Source of the DNA: Teredinibacter turnerae T7901
GTDB lineage: Bacteria; Pseudomonadota; Gammaproteobacteria; Pseudomonadales; Cellvibrionaceae
Length of the DNA stretch: 64,000 nucleotides
Assembly (NCBI RefSeq): GCF_000023025.1
Contig: NC_012997.1
Location: 1,968,764-2,032,763, forward strand
Reading direction: 5' to 3'
In this document: one piece after another, positions 27,711 to 40,481 of the stretch
Numbering within the stretch: position 1 is the first letter of the stretch
Layout of the letters: every line of letters begins with the position of its first letter
Notes under the pieces: generated by a model
Told to the model about the DNA's origin: nothing
Database searches by the model: none
What the model saw: the letters and a program-made list of their open reading frames with translations, nothing else
Made by a program: the position numbers and the translations under genes

Positions 27711-28769
27711 ATGAATTTGGTATTACGTTTTATATCCAAATCGAGCGAAGCGAGGCCAGTATTACTGGCCTCGCTTTGTTTTTTTGTGCTTGTTGCATGC
27801 AGCAAAACGCCGGATCAGCGGGTACTGCGCCTCGAAGGGCGCACAATGGGTACGACCTACCATATCACTGCTGTGGCTGACCCATCTGTCACGATCGCAG
27901 AACCTGCGTTGCAAATGGAAATAGACAAGGATCTCGAAAACTTCAATCAGGTGATGTCCACCTATATTTCCGATTCAGAACTCTCGATGCTCAACCAGGA
28001 GCCAGTCGGCACCGCGATGGTAGTCTCGCAAAAGCTGTTCGACATACTGACCCTCAGTCGCAAGATTAGCGTCTTTACAGAGGGTGCGTTTGATATTACC
28101 GTCGGGCCCCTTGTGAATTTATGGGGCTTTGGGCCGGACGAAATGGAAGAAAAGGCACCTGACGCAGCTAAAATTGCATCGGCCTTGGCAACCGTGGGCT
28201 ATGAGCACGTACAGTTGGACGCTGCCCACCGACAGGTAACACGGCTGGCTGACGTCTATGTAGACCTCTCCGCTATAGCTAAAGGTTACGGAGCTGACGA
28301 GGTTGCTGAACTATTGCACAGTCATGGTATCGAAAATTATATGGTGGAGGTTGGCGGCGAGCTGGTGTTGGCTGGCAATAACCCTGCTGGAAAACCCTGG
28401 CGAATCGGTATAGAGCAGCCTACGCTAGCTAAGACAGGCGTGAGTCAGGCCATTGCAATCGGCAAGGGCGGCATTGCAACCTCTGGTGACTATCGCAATT
28501 ATTTTGAAGTAAATGGGCAGCGGTTTTCACACACTATCGATCCGGCGACTGGCCGGCCGATCACTCACGCGCTTGCCTCTATTACTATTGTTGCACCTAC
28601 GTCTGGTGAAGCGGACGCTCTGGCAACAGCGATAAACGTCATGGGGCCGGAAAAGGGCTATGCGTTCGCTGTTAAGCATGGCTTGCCAGCCTATTTTATT
28701 ATTCGTCATGGCGATGGCTTTGTGAGCAAGTCAACGCCAGAATTCGAGCAGTACAAGGTGAAGTTATGA
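27711..28769 (+). CDS. apbE: FAD:protein FMN transferase (lipoprotein)
   Basis: Attaches FMN to Thr of NqrB and NqrC through a phosphoester bond. From the ATG at 27711 the protein has 352 residues with a lipoprotein signal peptide ending in the lipobox LVAC (Cys about residue 30), so it is anchored on the periplasmic side. An in-frame ATG at 27684 inside nqrF is the alternative start; GGAGG lies 13 bases before 27711. Conserved ApbE motifs are GRTMGTTYHIT, AFDITVGPLVNLWGFG, VDLSAIAKGYGAD and the Mg-binding THALASITIVAPT region. It belongs to the nqr operon and overlaps nqrM by 4 bases. Confidence 0.95.
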   Translation: MNLVLRFISKSSEARPVLLASLCFFVLVACSKTPDQRVLRLEGRTMGTTYHITAVADPSVTIAEPALQMEIDKDLENFNQVMSTYISDSELSMLNQEPVGTAMVVSQKLFDILTLSRKISVFTEGAFDITVGPLVNLWGFGPDEMEEKAPDAAKIASALATVGYEHVQLDAAHRQVTRLADVYVDLSAIAKGYGADEVAELLHSHGIENYMVEVGGELVLAGNNPAGKPWRIGIEQPTLAKTGVSQAIAIGKGGIATSGDYRNYFEVNGQRFSHTIDPATGRPITHALASITIVAPTSGEADALATAINVMGPEKGYAFAVKHGLPAYFIIRHGDGFVSKSTPEFEQYKVKL

Positions 28770-29008
28770 TTGTTTATTTTCTTGCGTTTGCAGTACTGGT
28801 GCTGGTAGTAACCGGCATGTCTGTTGGTGTAATTTTTAGTAATAAGCCCATCAAAGGTTCATGTGGTGGCTTGGGCGCAGTCGGCATAGATGGCGAGTGC
28901 GAAATTTGTGGTGGCGATATTCAAAAGTGTGAGGAAGAACAGGAGCGGCAGGCGAAAGAGTCGGCTCCCGCACCCGCAGCGATGTTTTACGATGCGGACA
29001 AAAAATAA
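28766..29008 (+). CDS. nqrM: Nqr maturation factor NqrM
   Basis: 80 residues. One N-terminal membrane helix (about 2-24) precedes a segment with four Cys (33, 45, 48, 55) in CGGLGAVG, GECEICGGD and IQKCEEE. NqrM (DUF539) is needed for Nqr assembly in Vibrio, probably delivering iron for the NqrD/E cluster. It starts within the apbE stop (ATGA) and ends the nqr operon; sthA begins 3 bases later. Confidence 0.95.
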   Translation: MIVYFLAFAVLVLVVTGMSVGVIFSNKPIKGSCGGLGAVGIDGECEICGGDIQKCEEEQERQAKESAPAPAAMFYDADKK

Positions 29009-29011
29009 ACT

Positions 29012-30409
29012 ATGTCAGATTTTGAATACGATCTTTTAGTCATTGGCGCTGGTCCTGCCGGGGAGTCGGCAGCGATGGCAGGCGTAAAAAATGGTTTGCG
29101 TGTGGGTGTAGTCGAGGCGCACAACATGCTTGGTGGAAACTGCGCTCACCGAGGCACTATTCCGTCCAAAGCGTTGCGAAATGCCGTGAAGCAGGCGATA
29201 GCCTACCACTCGCACCCGTTGTTTCGGCACATTCACGACAGCCAGCCTTTGACCTACCCACGGATACTTGAGGCTGCATCGCAAGTCATTCCAAAGCAAG
29301 TGGAGCTGCATACCGAATATTTCACTCGCAACCGAATTCGTGTGCACGAGGGCGTTGCCAGCTTTCTCGCAAAAGACAAAGTGGAAGTGATCGATTCTCA
29401 GGGTGCGAGAGACGTAGTCGCCGCGAAGGATATTTTAATTGCTACGGGGTCACGTCCTTATCGACCTACGGATATCGACTTTGATCATCCACGGGTTTAT
29501 GACAGCGACACCATTTTGGAGATGAAGCACACCCCGCGTACGCTGATTGTATTTGGAGCCGGCGTTATTGGGTGCGAATACGCTTCAATATTTAGTGGCC
29601 TGGGCTTAAAGGTAGACCTTATTAATGGCCGCGAGCGATTGCTGAGTTTTCTCGATGACGAAATTTCCGATGCGTTGAGCTACCACTTGCGCAATAACGG
29701 CGTTATGGTCAGACACAGCGAGTCGCATGATCGTTTGGAATGCGACGATCATGGCGTGACACTGTATCTGAAGTCCGGTAAGCGTATACGTGCGGATGCG
29801 TTGCTCTGGTGCAACGGTCGCACCGGTAACACCGATTCACTGAATTTGGAAAAAATTGGATTGGCGGCGAATCACCGTGGCCAGATTAAAGTGGATAAGG
29901 CCTACCGCACTGAAATTGAGAATATTTATGCGGCAGGCGATGTCATAGGTTGGCCCAGTCTGGCGAGCGCGTCCTTCGACCAAGGGCGATCTGTGGTTGC
30001 GGCAATTCAAAACAGGGAAGTGCGATTCGTCGAAAACGCTCCGACTGGAATTTATACCATTCCAGAAATCAGTTCAGTGGGGCGCACAGAGTCGGAGCTG
30101 ACCGCGGCACAAATACCTTATGAAGTGGGACGGGCATTTTTTAAAGATACAGCGCGAGCACAGATCAGTGGGGAAGATGTGGGGATGCTGAAAATCCTGT
30201 TTCATGTGGATACGCACGAAATTCTGGGTATCCATTGTTTTGGCGCGGAAGCTTCTGAAATTGTTCACATTGGTCAAGCAATCATGCAGCAGCCGGGCGA
30301 GGCGAACAATATCAGCTATTTCGCCACCAGTACGTTTAACTACCCGACTATGGCAGAAGCCTACAGAGTTGCTGCGCTCAACGGCTTGAATCGCGTTAAC
30401 CGTCGTTAA
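29012..30409 (+). CDS. sthA: Soluble pyridine nucleotide transhydrogenase
   Basis: Cytosolic FAD enzyme exchanging hydride between NADPH and NAD+. 465 residues with the dinucleotide motif [14 protein letters not shown], a second Rossmann motif [18 protein letters not shown] and a C-terminal dimer domain ([18 protein letters not shown]). The active-site region reads [16 protein letters not shown]: the second Cys of the disulfide-reductase CxxxxC pair is Thr, which is the SthA mark and separates it from lipoamide or glutathione reductase. It starts 3 bases after nqrM, so it may be cotranscribed with the Nqr operon. Confidence 0.94.
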   Translation: MSDFEYDLLVIGAGPAGESAAMAGVKNGLRVGVVEAHNMLGGNCAHRGTIPSKALRNAVKQAIAYHSHPLFRHIHDSQPLTYPRILEAASQVIPKQVELHTEYFTRNRIRVHEGVASFLAKDKVEVIDSQGARDVVAAKDILIATGSRPYRPTDIDFDHPRVYDSDTILEMKHTPRTLIVFGAGVIGCEYASIFSGLGLKVDLINGRERLLSFLDDEISDALSYHLRNNGVMVRHSESHDRLECDDHGVTLYLKSGKRIRADALLWCNGRTGNTDSLNLEKIGLAANHRGQIKVDKAYRTEIENIYAAGDVIGWPSLASASFDQGRSVVAAIQNREVRFVENAPTGIYTIPEISSVGRTESELTAAQIPYEVGRAFFKDTARAQISGEDVGMLKILFHVDTHEILGIHCFGAEASEIVHIGQAIMQQPGEANNISYFATSTFNYPTMAEAYRVAALNGLNRVNRR

Positions 30410-30841
30410 CGGTTACAAGACCAGCACAGTTATTTTGTGGTGAAGTCTCTGTGAACATCGAGCGGGAATCGGTCCCCGGCTAAATACCGCTCGATGTCGC
30501 GCATCACCATTGGGCTTCTCAGGAGCTCTTCTTTAGTGAGCAAATCCTCCTTGCTGAGCCAAAGAGCACACTCAATATCGGAATCAAGGGGCGATTGCTC
30601 GCGAAATGCGAACGGCTCAGCTATATAACTCACGCGAAAGTAAGTTATTCCATTTTGCGGCGCTTTGTACAGGCTTGTACCCAGCAGGTGTGTCACTTTC
30701 ACTTCCCACTGAGTTTCCTCCAGCGTTTCTCGCTCAGCTGCGGCGATTAGCGTCTCATTTTCCTCCAGGTGCCCAGCGGGCTGGTTGATTACCGTTTTGC
30801 CCGCGGAGCTTTCCTGCACCATAAGGAATTTGCCGCCCTTC

Positions 30842-33849
<3,008 letters not shown>

Positions 33850-33863
33850 GCTATACAGGTTGT

Positions 33864-33904
33864 AAAAAAGGCCGCCTCCTTGAGAAAGGAGAGCGGCCTT
33901 TTTT
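33864..33904 (+). terminator. Rho-independent terminator after icd
   Basis: AAAAAAGGCCGC (33864-33875) pairs with GCGGCCTTTTTT (33893-33904), with an inner stem CTCCTT/AAGGAG around GAGA and one bulged A. A-run and T-run on both sides make it usable from both directions; it lies 31 bases from the end of cspD on the other strand. Confidence 0.92.
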
Positions 33905-33934
33905 ATTCTAGCTACTTTACAAGAGCGCCTTAAT

Positions 33935-34222
33935 CTAGGATTCTGTGATGAGATGATCCTCTAGGTTGGGTGCTTTCTCGTTATCCTGTGACTCAGAATC
34001 GTCTGCCGAAGCAGGCGTTTTGAGCACGCGAATATGTTTGGCATGTAAGCCTTTATCGCCCTGTTCTATGTCGAAACTTACAGGCTGGCCGGCTTTTAGC
34101 GTGCGGTATCCATCCATTTCAACGGAAGAGTAGTGTGCGAAGAGATCTTCGCCGCCGCCTTCGGGCAAAATAAACCCAAAGCCTTTGGCGTTGTTAAACC
34201 ATTTTACGGTTCCGGTAGGCAT
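33935..34222 (-). CDS. cspD: Cold-shock-like protein CspD
   Basis: 95 residues: an N-terminal cold-shock domain (GTVKWFNNAKGFGFILPEGG with RNP1; DLFAHYSSVEMDGY with RNP2; about residues 1-68) and an acidic, Ser-rich tail (ASADDSESQDNEKAPNLEDH). Tail and position opposite clpS are typical of CspD, which in E. coli inhibits replication in stationary phase and is degraded by Lon. That function is inferred by family. Confidence 0.92.
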   Translation of the reverse strand: MPTGTVKWFNNAKGFGFILPEGGGEDLFAHYSSVEMDGYRTLKAGQPVSFDIEQGDKGLHAKHIRVLKTPASADDSESQDNEKAPNLEDHLITES

Positions 34223-34377
34223 ATCTCGGTCCCTTTATCTTGTTGCTTTTAACCCCATATACATCCAACGGGTACTTATTGTTATACAGCGCCCGTCTCC
34301 CTGACGGGTTGAACACTTTGTAACCAACATGACGCCAGTTGTCAAGTATTTGCGCAAACTGAACTGTTTGCCTCCTT

Positions 34378-34406
34378 TTGGTTCAGTTAGAATCAGGTTC
34401 TATAAC
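34378..34406 (+). promoter_or_regulatory. Predicted clpS-clpA promoter
   Basis: TTGGTT (34378-34383) and TATAAC (34401-34406) are separated by 17 bases, 24 bases before the clpS start. Confidence 0.5.
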
Positions 34407-34429
34407 GTTTTGTGTGGTTGGTGTAATAC

Positions 34430-34804
34430 ATGAGAAATTCGAAAAATCTTCATCTAACATTAAGTAAAGATGACGATGTGGACTCAGGCGCAGACAGTGG
34501 GCTGGCTCTTCAGGAAGCAAAGCCTCGTTTGAAAAAGCCGCCAATGTACAAGGTGGTACTTTTGAATGACGATTACACGCCTATGGAGTTTGTCGTCCAC
34601 GTTCTGGAGTCATTCTTTAATATGGATCGCGAGAAGGCCACACATGTCATGTTGACAGTTCACACGAAGGGGAAGGCAGTGTGTGGTGTTTATTCCCGGG
34701 ATGTTGCAGAAACAAAGGCGATGCAAGTGAACCAATTTGCTCGTCAAAACGAACATCCTTTACTGTGTGAGATCGAAGCTTGTGATGATGGCGATTCTGA
34801 TTGA
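34430..34804 (+). CDS. clpS: ClpS adaptor (N-recognin)
   Basis: 124 residues. The N-terminal 35 are a flexible acidic tail ([12 protein letters not shown]) used to enter ClpA. The folded core has the signature [20 protein letters not shown] with the NDDYTPM substrate pocket, then [23 protein letters not shown]. It delivers proteins with Leu, Phe, Tyr or Trp N-termini to ClpAP. clpA follows after 79 bases. Confidence 0.97.
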   Translation: MRNSKNLHLTLSKDDDVDSGADSGLALQEAKPRLKKPPMYKVVLLNDDYTPMEFVVHVLESFFNMDREKATHVMLTVHTKGKAVCGVYSRDVAETKAMQVNQFARQNEHPLLCEIEACDDGDSD

Positions 34805-34883
34805 TTTCAGGTCAAACGCAAAAACTGGCACTGTTTTCGAATAACTCTTAACAGTGTTAGTGAAACTAACAGGTGTATAAACG

Positions 34884-37184
34884 ATGCTGAGCAAAGAGCT
34901 AGAAGCAACATTGAACAACGCATTCAAAGGTGCCCGTTCAAAACGTCATGAGTTTATGACAGTAGAGCATCTTCTACTCGCCCTGTTGGACAACGAATCG
35001 GCAGCGAGCGTGCTACGCGCGTGCGGTGCCGATTTGGGCATTTTGAGGCGGGACCTTTCAGAGTTTGTCGATACGACAACGCCATTGATACCGGAGACCG
35101 ACAAAGAGCGGGAAACCCAGCCGACACTGGGCTTCCAGCGGGTTCTACAAAGAGCCGTGTTCCATGTCCAATCCTCCGGTAAAAACGAAGTCACTGGTGC
35201 AAATGTGCTGGTGGCAATTTTCAGCGAGCAGGAAAGTCAGGCGGTTTACTACCTGAAGCAACAGAGTATTGCTCGTATTGATGTCGTAAATTTTATCACT
35301 CACGGTATTTCCAAAGTCTCCGGTTCGAACCCGCATGCAGACCATGGCAGCGAGCAAATGGACGAGGAAGTAACTGGCACGGGTGAGGGAGGCCAGACAA
35401 ATCCTCTCGAGTCGTTTGCGACAAATTTGAATGAACAAGCACAAAAAGGTCGTATAGATCCGCTTGTGGGTCGAGATTACGAAGTGGAGCGTGTAATTCA
35501 AATACTCGCTCGCAGGCGCAAAAACAACCCATTACTGGTTGGTGAAAGTGGTGTCGGTAAAACGGCAATCGCTGAGGGCCTGGCTAAAAAAATCATCGAT
35601 AAAGAAGTACCCGAGGTACTCGAAAACAGCGTGGTTTACTCGCTCGATTTGGGTTCTTTACTTGCTGGAACAAAGTACCGAGGCGATTTTGAAAAACGCT
35701 TTAAAGGCCTGTTGGCGGAACTTAAAAAGCGTGAAGGTGCTGTATTGTTTATTGATGAGATACACACAATCATTGGTGCCGGTGCAGCGTCTGGGGGCGT
35801 GATGGATGCGTCCAACCTGCTAAAACCGCTTCTTACAAGTGGTGATTTACGCTGTATCGGTTCGACAACCTTCCAGGAGTACCGCGGTATTTTTGACAAA
35901 GACCGTGCGCTGTCTCGTCGTTTCCAAAAAATCGACGTGAACGAGCCTTCTGTCGATGATACTTACAAAATTTTGAAGGGGCTGAAAAGTCGCTTTGAGA
36001 AGCACCACAATCTCAAGTATACGGATACCGCCCTTAAAAGTGCGTCCGAACTTGCAGCCAAATACATCAGTGATCGTTTTATGCCTGATAAAGCGATCGA
36101 CGTTATCGATGAGGCGGGCGCATATCAGCAGTTGCAACCGGAATCCAAACGCAAAAAAATTATTGGTGTAAAAGACATCGAAAATATTATTGCGAAGATA
36201 GCACGGGTGCCGGCGAAAACCGTCACTTCAAGCGATAAGGAATTGCTTTCAAAACTTGAAGATACCTTGCGTATGACGGTTTTCGGCCAAGAAGAAGCGA
36301 TTTCCGCGATTTCTTCCGCAATTAAGCTTAATCGGGCCGGGCTGACCAATCACGATAAGCCCATTGGTTCTTTCCTCTTTGCAGGTCCTACAGGCGTGGG
36401 TAAAACGGAGCTGTGTAAGCAGCTGGCGAGCGCGATGGGTGTTGAGTTGGTGCGTTTCGATATGTCGGAATACATGGAAAGGCATACTGTTTCCCGCTTG
36501 ATTGGTGCGCCTCCTGGCTATGTCGGTTTTGATCAGGGCGGGTTGCTCACAGATGCTGTTACCAAGCAGCCTCATTGTGTAGTGCTGCTCGACGAAATCG
36601 AAAAAGCTCATCCGGATGTATTTAACCTGCTGCTTCAGGTAATGGATCACGGGACACTTACCGACAACAATGGGCGTGCAGCCGATTTTAGAAATATTGT
36701 TCTTATCATGACGACAAATGCCGGTGCAGAGACGATGAGCAGAACTTCAATCGGGTTCACTCAGCAGGATCACACAACCGACGGCATGGAGGCAATTAAG
36801 CGCGCGTTTACGCCTGAGTTCCGCAATCGGCTTGACAGTATTATCCAGTTTGGCAGCTTGTCGCTCGAGGTGGTTAAAACCGTTGTCGATAAGTTCCTTA
36901 TGGAGCTGCAACATCAGCTAGATGACAAGAAAATTACGCTTGAAGTCACTGATGAAGCGCGAGAATGGTTGGCTGTTAACGGCTACGACGAAAAAATGGG
37001 TGCGCGGCCAATGGCTCGGATAATCCAGGATATGGTCAAAAAACCGCTTGCAGAGATGTTGCTGTTTGGTGAGCTATCTGACGGTGGCGGGGTTGTCTCG
37101 GTGGTGGTGGAAGACGGTAAGCTCAAAGTCGTTCCTCACCCTGAAGTATCCGCTGAACAGCGCACACCGGAAGTCTGCACTTAA
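34884..37184 (+). CDS. clpA: ATP-dependent Clp protease ATPase subunit ClpA
   Basis: Hexameric AAA+ unfoldase partnering ClpP. 766 residues: an N-domain (about 1-145) for ClpS binding, D1 with Walker [15 protein letters not shown] and Walker B ILFIDE-type sequence ([13 protein letters not shown]), D2 with [14 protein letters not shown] and [16 protein letters not shown], and the ClpP-docking loop in the late D2 region. A ribosome-binding site AGGTG precedes the ATG. Together with clpS, bpt and aat this forms a leucine N-degron system. Confidence 0.98.
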   Translation: MLSKELEATLNNAFKGARSKRHEFMTVEHLLLALLDNESAASVLRACGADLGILRRDLSEFVDTTTPLIPETDKERETQPTLGFQRVLQRAVFHVQSSGKNEVTGANVLVAIFSEQESQAVYYLKQQSIARIDVVNFITHGISKVSGSNPHADHGSEQMDEEVTGTGEGGQTNPLESFATNLNEQAQKGRIDPLVGRDYEVERVIQILARRRKNNPLLVGESGVGKTAIAEGLAKKIIDKEVPEVLENSVVYSLDLGSLLAGTKYRGDFEKRFKGLLAELKKREGAVLFIDEIHTIIGAGAASGGVMDASNLLKPLLTSGDLRCIGSTTFQEYRGIFDKDRALSRRFQKIDVNEPSVDDTYKILKGLKSRFEKHHNLKYTDTALKSASELAAKYISDRFMPDKAIDVIDEAGAYQQLQPESKRKKIIGVKDIENIIAKIARVPAKTVTSSDKELLSKLEDTLRMTVFGQEEAISAISSAIKLNRAGLTNHDKPIGSFLFAGPTGVGKTELCKQLASAMGVELVRFDMSEYMERHTVSRLIGAPPGYVGFDQGGLLTDAVTKQPHCVVLLDEIEKAHPDVFNLLLQVMDHGTLTDNNGRAADFRNIVLIMTTNAGAETMSRTSIGFTQQDHTTDGMEAIKRAFTPEFRNRLDSIIQFGSLSLEVVKTVVDKFLMELQHQLDDKKITLEVTDEAREWLAVNGYDEKMGARPMARIIQDMVKKPLAEMLLFGELSDGGGVVSVVVEDGKLKVVPHPEVSAEQRTPEVCT

Positions 37185-37237
37185 AAAGTAAACCGCTCTC
37201 TCAGGGTTTGGTGCGTTCTGGTTCGTAGCGCGAAACT

Positions 37238-37268
37238 AAAAAGGCCTGCACTAATCGCAGGCCTTTTT
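37238..37268 (+). terminator. Bidirectional terminator between clpA and infA
   Basis: AAAAAGGCCTGC (37238-37249) pairs with GCAGGCCTTTTT (37257-37268). It serves clpA on the plus strand and infA, ending 17 bases away, on the minus strand. Confidence 0.9.
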
Positions 37269-37285
37269 CATGTAGATATGTGATG

Positions 37286-37504
37286 TTAACGGGCGCGATA
37301 GGTGATCCGGCCTTTGCTCAGATCATACGGGGTCATTTCTACTTTGACCTTGTCGCCGGTGAGAATACGGATATAGTTTTTACGCATTTTGCCAGAAATA
37401 TGTGCGGTCACAACATGACCGTTTTCTAGCTTTACTCGGAAGGTAGTATTGGGGAGAGTATCAATAACTTCGCCTTCCAGCTCAAAATTGTCTTCTTTTG
37501 CCAT
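37286..37504 (-). CDS. infA: Translation initiation factor IF-1
   Basis: 72 residues, a single OB-fold domain of standard length: [40 protein letters not shown] and [18 protein letters not shown]. It binds the ribosomal A site during initiation. The start MAKEDN is preceded by GAGGTTTCTGCCGA. It lies downstream of aat-bpt, the usual Pseudomonas order. Confidence 0.98.
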   Translation of the reverse strand: MAKEDNFELEGEVIDTLPNTTFRVKLENGHVVTAHISGKMRKNYIRILTGDKVKVEMTPYDLSKGRITYRAR

Positions 37505-37682
37505 TCGGCAGAAACCTCAATTCTGTTGTCGGAATTTTCAAGAGGCGGCATTTTGCCTGAATTACCGTTGGAATCCAAGTTAAACCGCTGCTTTATTGCG
37601 CAAATGATCGGTTATTTCCCAATTGAAGTGGTTTTTTTGGGGTTGGCAGTTTTGAGATAGTGGGCTTTTCGGTGTTATTTCG

Positions 37683-38414
37683 TTATCGCTTAATTACACT
37701 GCTTACATCGATATTGACCCAGTTTTGGTTGATCAGCATCTGGTAAGGCTGATAGTCCGTTTTGTAATTCATTTTGGTGCAAGCTCTTATCCAGTAGCCC
37801 AAATAGAGGTAGGGGAGCTGCTGTTGTTTGGCTTGTTCTAATTGATAAAGGATGGCGAAGCGGCCGAGGCTCCGCTTTTCCGCGTCCGGATCGAAAAATG
37901 TGTAAACCGCTGAAAGCCCATTTTCAAGGCGGTCGACCACCGCAACAGCCAGTAAAGATTGCTGTGCGTCGCGGAATAACAAAAACCGGGTGATGCCCCA
38001 TTCGGAGGTGAGAAAGTCTCGGTATTGTGTTTTGTCCGCTGGGTACATATCGCCGTCGCTGTGGCGTTCGTTGATGTAGCGCTCATACAAACTAAAACAT
38101 TCTTCGTTGTCGATACTATCGTGCTCGGATACAACCAGATCTGCATTGAGTTTTAAGCAACGCTTCTGGCTGCGGTTGGGCGTAAAACTGTCTGCGCACA
38201 CTCTGATTGGTATGCATGCCTGACATTGTTCGCAGTGTGGCCGGTACACATGGCTACCGCTGCGTCGAAATCCATATGCGGAAAGCTCGCTATAAAGGGA
38301 TGCATCAATGGTGGCATTGGGGTCGATGAATACTGTCGTGGCTTCCTGATCATCGAGGTAGCTACAGGGGTGGGGACGGGTAGCGTACAGCTTAAGTTGA
38401 GCAAGCTTTGTCAC
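37683..38414 (-). CDS. bpt: Aspartate/glutamate leucyltransferase (bacterial ATE1-like)
   Basis: Transfers Leu from Leu-tRNA to proteins beginning with Asp or Glu, creating an N-degron for ClpS. Start is GTG at 38414 (VTKLAQLKLYATRPHPCSYL, the standard N-terminus of the family) preceded by AGAGGACC; an in-frame ATG extension to 38534 lies inside aat and has no family similarity. 243 residues; motifs GFRRSGSHVYRPHCEQCQAC with paired Cys, RYINERHSDGDMY and LGYWIRACTKMNYKTDYQPY. The start codon overlaps the aat stop as GTGA, so translation is coupled. Confidence 0.93.
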   Translation of the reverse strand: MTKLAQLKLYATRPHPCSYLDDQEATTVFIDPNATIDASLYSELSAYGFRRSGSHVYRPHCEQCQACIPIRVCADSFTPNRSQKRCLKLNADLVVSEHDSIDNEECFSLYERYINERHSDGDMYPADKTQYRDFLTSEWGITRFLLFRDAQQSLLAVAVVDRLENGLSAVYTFFDPDAEKRSLGRFAILYQLEQAKQQQLPYLYLGYWIRACTKMNYKTDYQPYQMLINQNWVNIDVSSVIKR

Positions 38415-39190
38415 GCAAGGTCCTCTCCGGCTGTCCAGGCCATCTGCCAGTTGATAAGCGGAGGGCATGGTCTGCTTGTCGTAGGTATTGGGCTTTGATA
38501 ACAGGCGGCTGACGGAACGCGGGGTATGTTCCAAACATGTTGTGCGAGTAGCTTCTCGAACGTAGCTCGCGGAATCTCTTGCGCGCCGAAAGAGGCCAAA
38601 TATCCGCTATGTATTTGGCAATCCACTAGCTCGAACCCCCAGTTCTCCAGTTGTTGGCATAGTATCGAGAAGCCTACTTTGGATGCGCCAGATACTCGGC
38701 TGAACATGGACTCGCCGAAGAAAACCGTGCCCAGGGCAATTCCGTAAAGGCCACCTACGAGTTCGTTCTGCAACCAAACCTCAAGCGAGTGCGCAACACC
38801 TAAGCGGTTGAGCTCGGAATAAGCGGCGAGCATCTCCTGGGTTATCCAGGTTCCGTCCTGTCCCTCTCTTTCGATCGTGCCGCAGGCTTGAGCCACAGCA
38901 TCGAATGCGCTGTCAACGGTGACAGTGAATGGGTGTTGGCGGAGCAGCTTACGCAAAGTACGACCGCGATGAACATGTGCAGGCCGCAAAACCATCCGTG
39001 GATCTGGCGTCCACCACAGAAGCGGTTGGCCGTCGCTATACCAGGGAAAAATGCCGTGGGAGTAGGACTCAATCAGGCGTGCAGGTGATAGATCACCACC
39101 GACTGCGAGCAGACCGTCAGGGTCGCGCAAGGCGCTGTGGGTAGGAGGAAAGCGCAGGTTGTCCGCGTCCAGCCATTGCAGTTGACTCAT
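38411..39190 (-). CDS. aat: Leucyl/phenylalanyl-tRNA-protein transferase
   Basis: Adds Leu or Phe to N-terminal Lys or Arg of proteins, marking them for ClpS-ClpAP. 259 residues: FPPTHSALRDPDGLLAVGGD, SHGIFPWYSDGQPLLWWTPD with the conserved WW, GTWITQEMLAAY and GGLYGIALGTVFFGESMFS are family blocks. The C-terminal 25 residues beyond the usual end (PIPTTSRPCPPLINWQMAWT) run over the bpt start. Operon with bpt. Confidence 0.95.
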   Translation of the reverse strand: MSQLQWLDADNLRFPPTHSALRDPDGLLAVGGDLSPARLIESYSHGIFPWYSDGQPLLWWTPDPRMVLRPAHVHRGRTLRKLLRQHPFTVTVDSAFDAVAQACGTIEREGQDGTWITQEMLAAYSELNRLGVAHSLEVWLQNELVGGLYGIALGTVFFGESMFSRVSGASKVGFSILCQQLENWGFELVDCQIHSGYLASFGAQEIPRATFEKLLAQHVWNIPRVPSAACYQSPIPTTSRPCPPLINWQMAWTAGEDLA

Positions 39191-39289
39191 AAGGTCTCGT
39201 TACCTGAATGAAGTCGAGTCATGCTACAACAGAAAAGAGGGAAAGCAACCCCCGTATCAACTCGGCGAGAGTGAACGGGGGAGAAAGGT

Positions 39290-40264
<975 letters not shown>

Positions 40265-40481
40265 TCAGTTCAGGCGCGGATGTTAATCTATCGCTCGACT
40301 TTCAGCCATTGCGCTGGTGCCTATGTTTGTCATAGCCAAAACTAATCTGATAGGTGAAAAAAACAGCATTGTCCCGGATTATCACAGGGAAAAACTGACG
40401 CGTAACAAATTCGGGTACAATAGCCCGAAAAATTTGTCATATTTTATCCTAAAAGCTAAGAAACGCAGCACGAGAATTATC

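Noticed and set aside
30395-30415. Terminator after sthA
   Set aside because: TAACCGT/ACGGTTA can pair over 7 bases, but the stem is weak and no T-run follows.
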